Assembly (NCBI GenBank): GCA_002314455.1
Contig: DCFZ01000030.1
Location: forward strand, 18,067-82,066
Direction of reading: 5' to 3'
Source of the DNA: Lentisphaeria bacterium UBA1791
Lineage (GTDB): Bacteria > Verrucomicrobiota > Lentisphaeria > Victivallales > Victivallaceae
Length of the DNA stretch: 64,000 nucleotides
The notes under the pieces were generated by a model. It was given only the letters and a program-made list of their open reading frames with translations, ran no database searches and was not told the DNA's origin. The translations under genes were made by a program, and so were the position numbers. Shown here in pieces: positions 63,985-64,000 of the stretch. How positions within the stretch are numbered: position 1 is the first letter of the stretch; each line of letters starts with the position of its first letter.

Positions 63985-64000
63985 CCTCTTCGACGGTTTA

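Overview
The window looks like chromosomal DNA of a moderately GC-rich, Gram-negative-type bacterium. Signs of an outer membrane or periplasm are a lipoprotein with LysM domains, periplasmic lytic transglycosylases and a MacAB-type exporter. The mix of many secreted sugar-active proteins, both L-fucose and L-rhamnose mutarotases, a two-subunit class I fumarase, an archaeal-type phosphoglycerate mutase and Shine-Dalgarno-led genes suggests a PVC-group organism, possibly Lentisphaerota (Victivallis-like). This is inference only: there is no rRNA in the window. Many promoters share a TTGA(C/A)N - 16/17 nt - TATATT pattern.

Layout. 1-6.4 kb: a partial DMT-type transporter, a creatinase-like M24 protein, a LysM lipoprotein, tRNA-Arg(CCT), a double-SBP lytic transglycosylase and a putative secreted metallopeptidase. 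6.4-8.7 kb: an SLC12-type transporter. 8.9-36.9 kb: an accessory carbohydrate island with three paralogous secreted proteins of about 900-1050 aa (an amidotransferase-like domain plus a TIM-barrel-like glycosidase region), a ROK regulator with a clear palindromic operator, a DegT aminotransferase, RhaM and FucU mutarotases, an operon of GntR-type regulator, amidohydrolase, (alpha/alpha)6 glycosidase and CBM-like protein, a repeat-rich surface protein, a small-repeat secreted protein, two acyltransferases, a sugar-permease-like DMT protein, Gdx/SugE, a GH20-like hexosaminidase and a polysaccharide deacetylase. 37-50 kb: housekeeping genes (rpsA, ClC channel, DUF721 protein, CorA-like transporter with a long structured leader, aspS, a second lytic transglycosylase, thioredoxin-like protein, deoxyribosyltransferase-like protein, fumarase). 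50.4-54.6 kb: dnaK-groES-groEL behind a sequence that matches a sigma-54 promoter with upstream repeated sites. 54.8-64 kb: macAB-like exporter, recX, apgM, DUF167 protein, ftsH, an FHA protein, a coiled-coil secreted protein and a CAT-anticodon tRNA.

How it may work together: the island looks like a utilisation locus for a fucose- and/or rhamnose-containing glycan. Secreted enzymes would cut the polymer, mutarotases would equilibrate the freed deoxy-sugars, a permease-like protein would import them, and ROK and GntR regulators would control expression. The three large paralogues, the dispersed structured repeat that ends several transcription units, the CorA leader and the sigma-54-like chaperone promoter are the items most worth follow-up.
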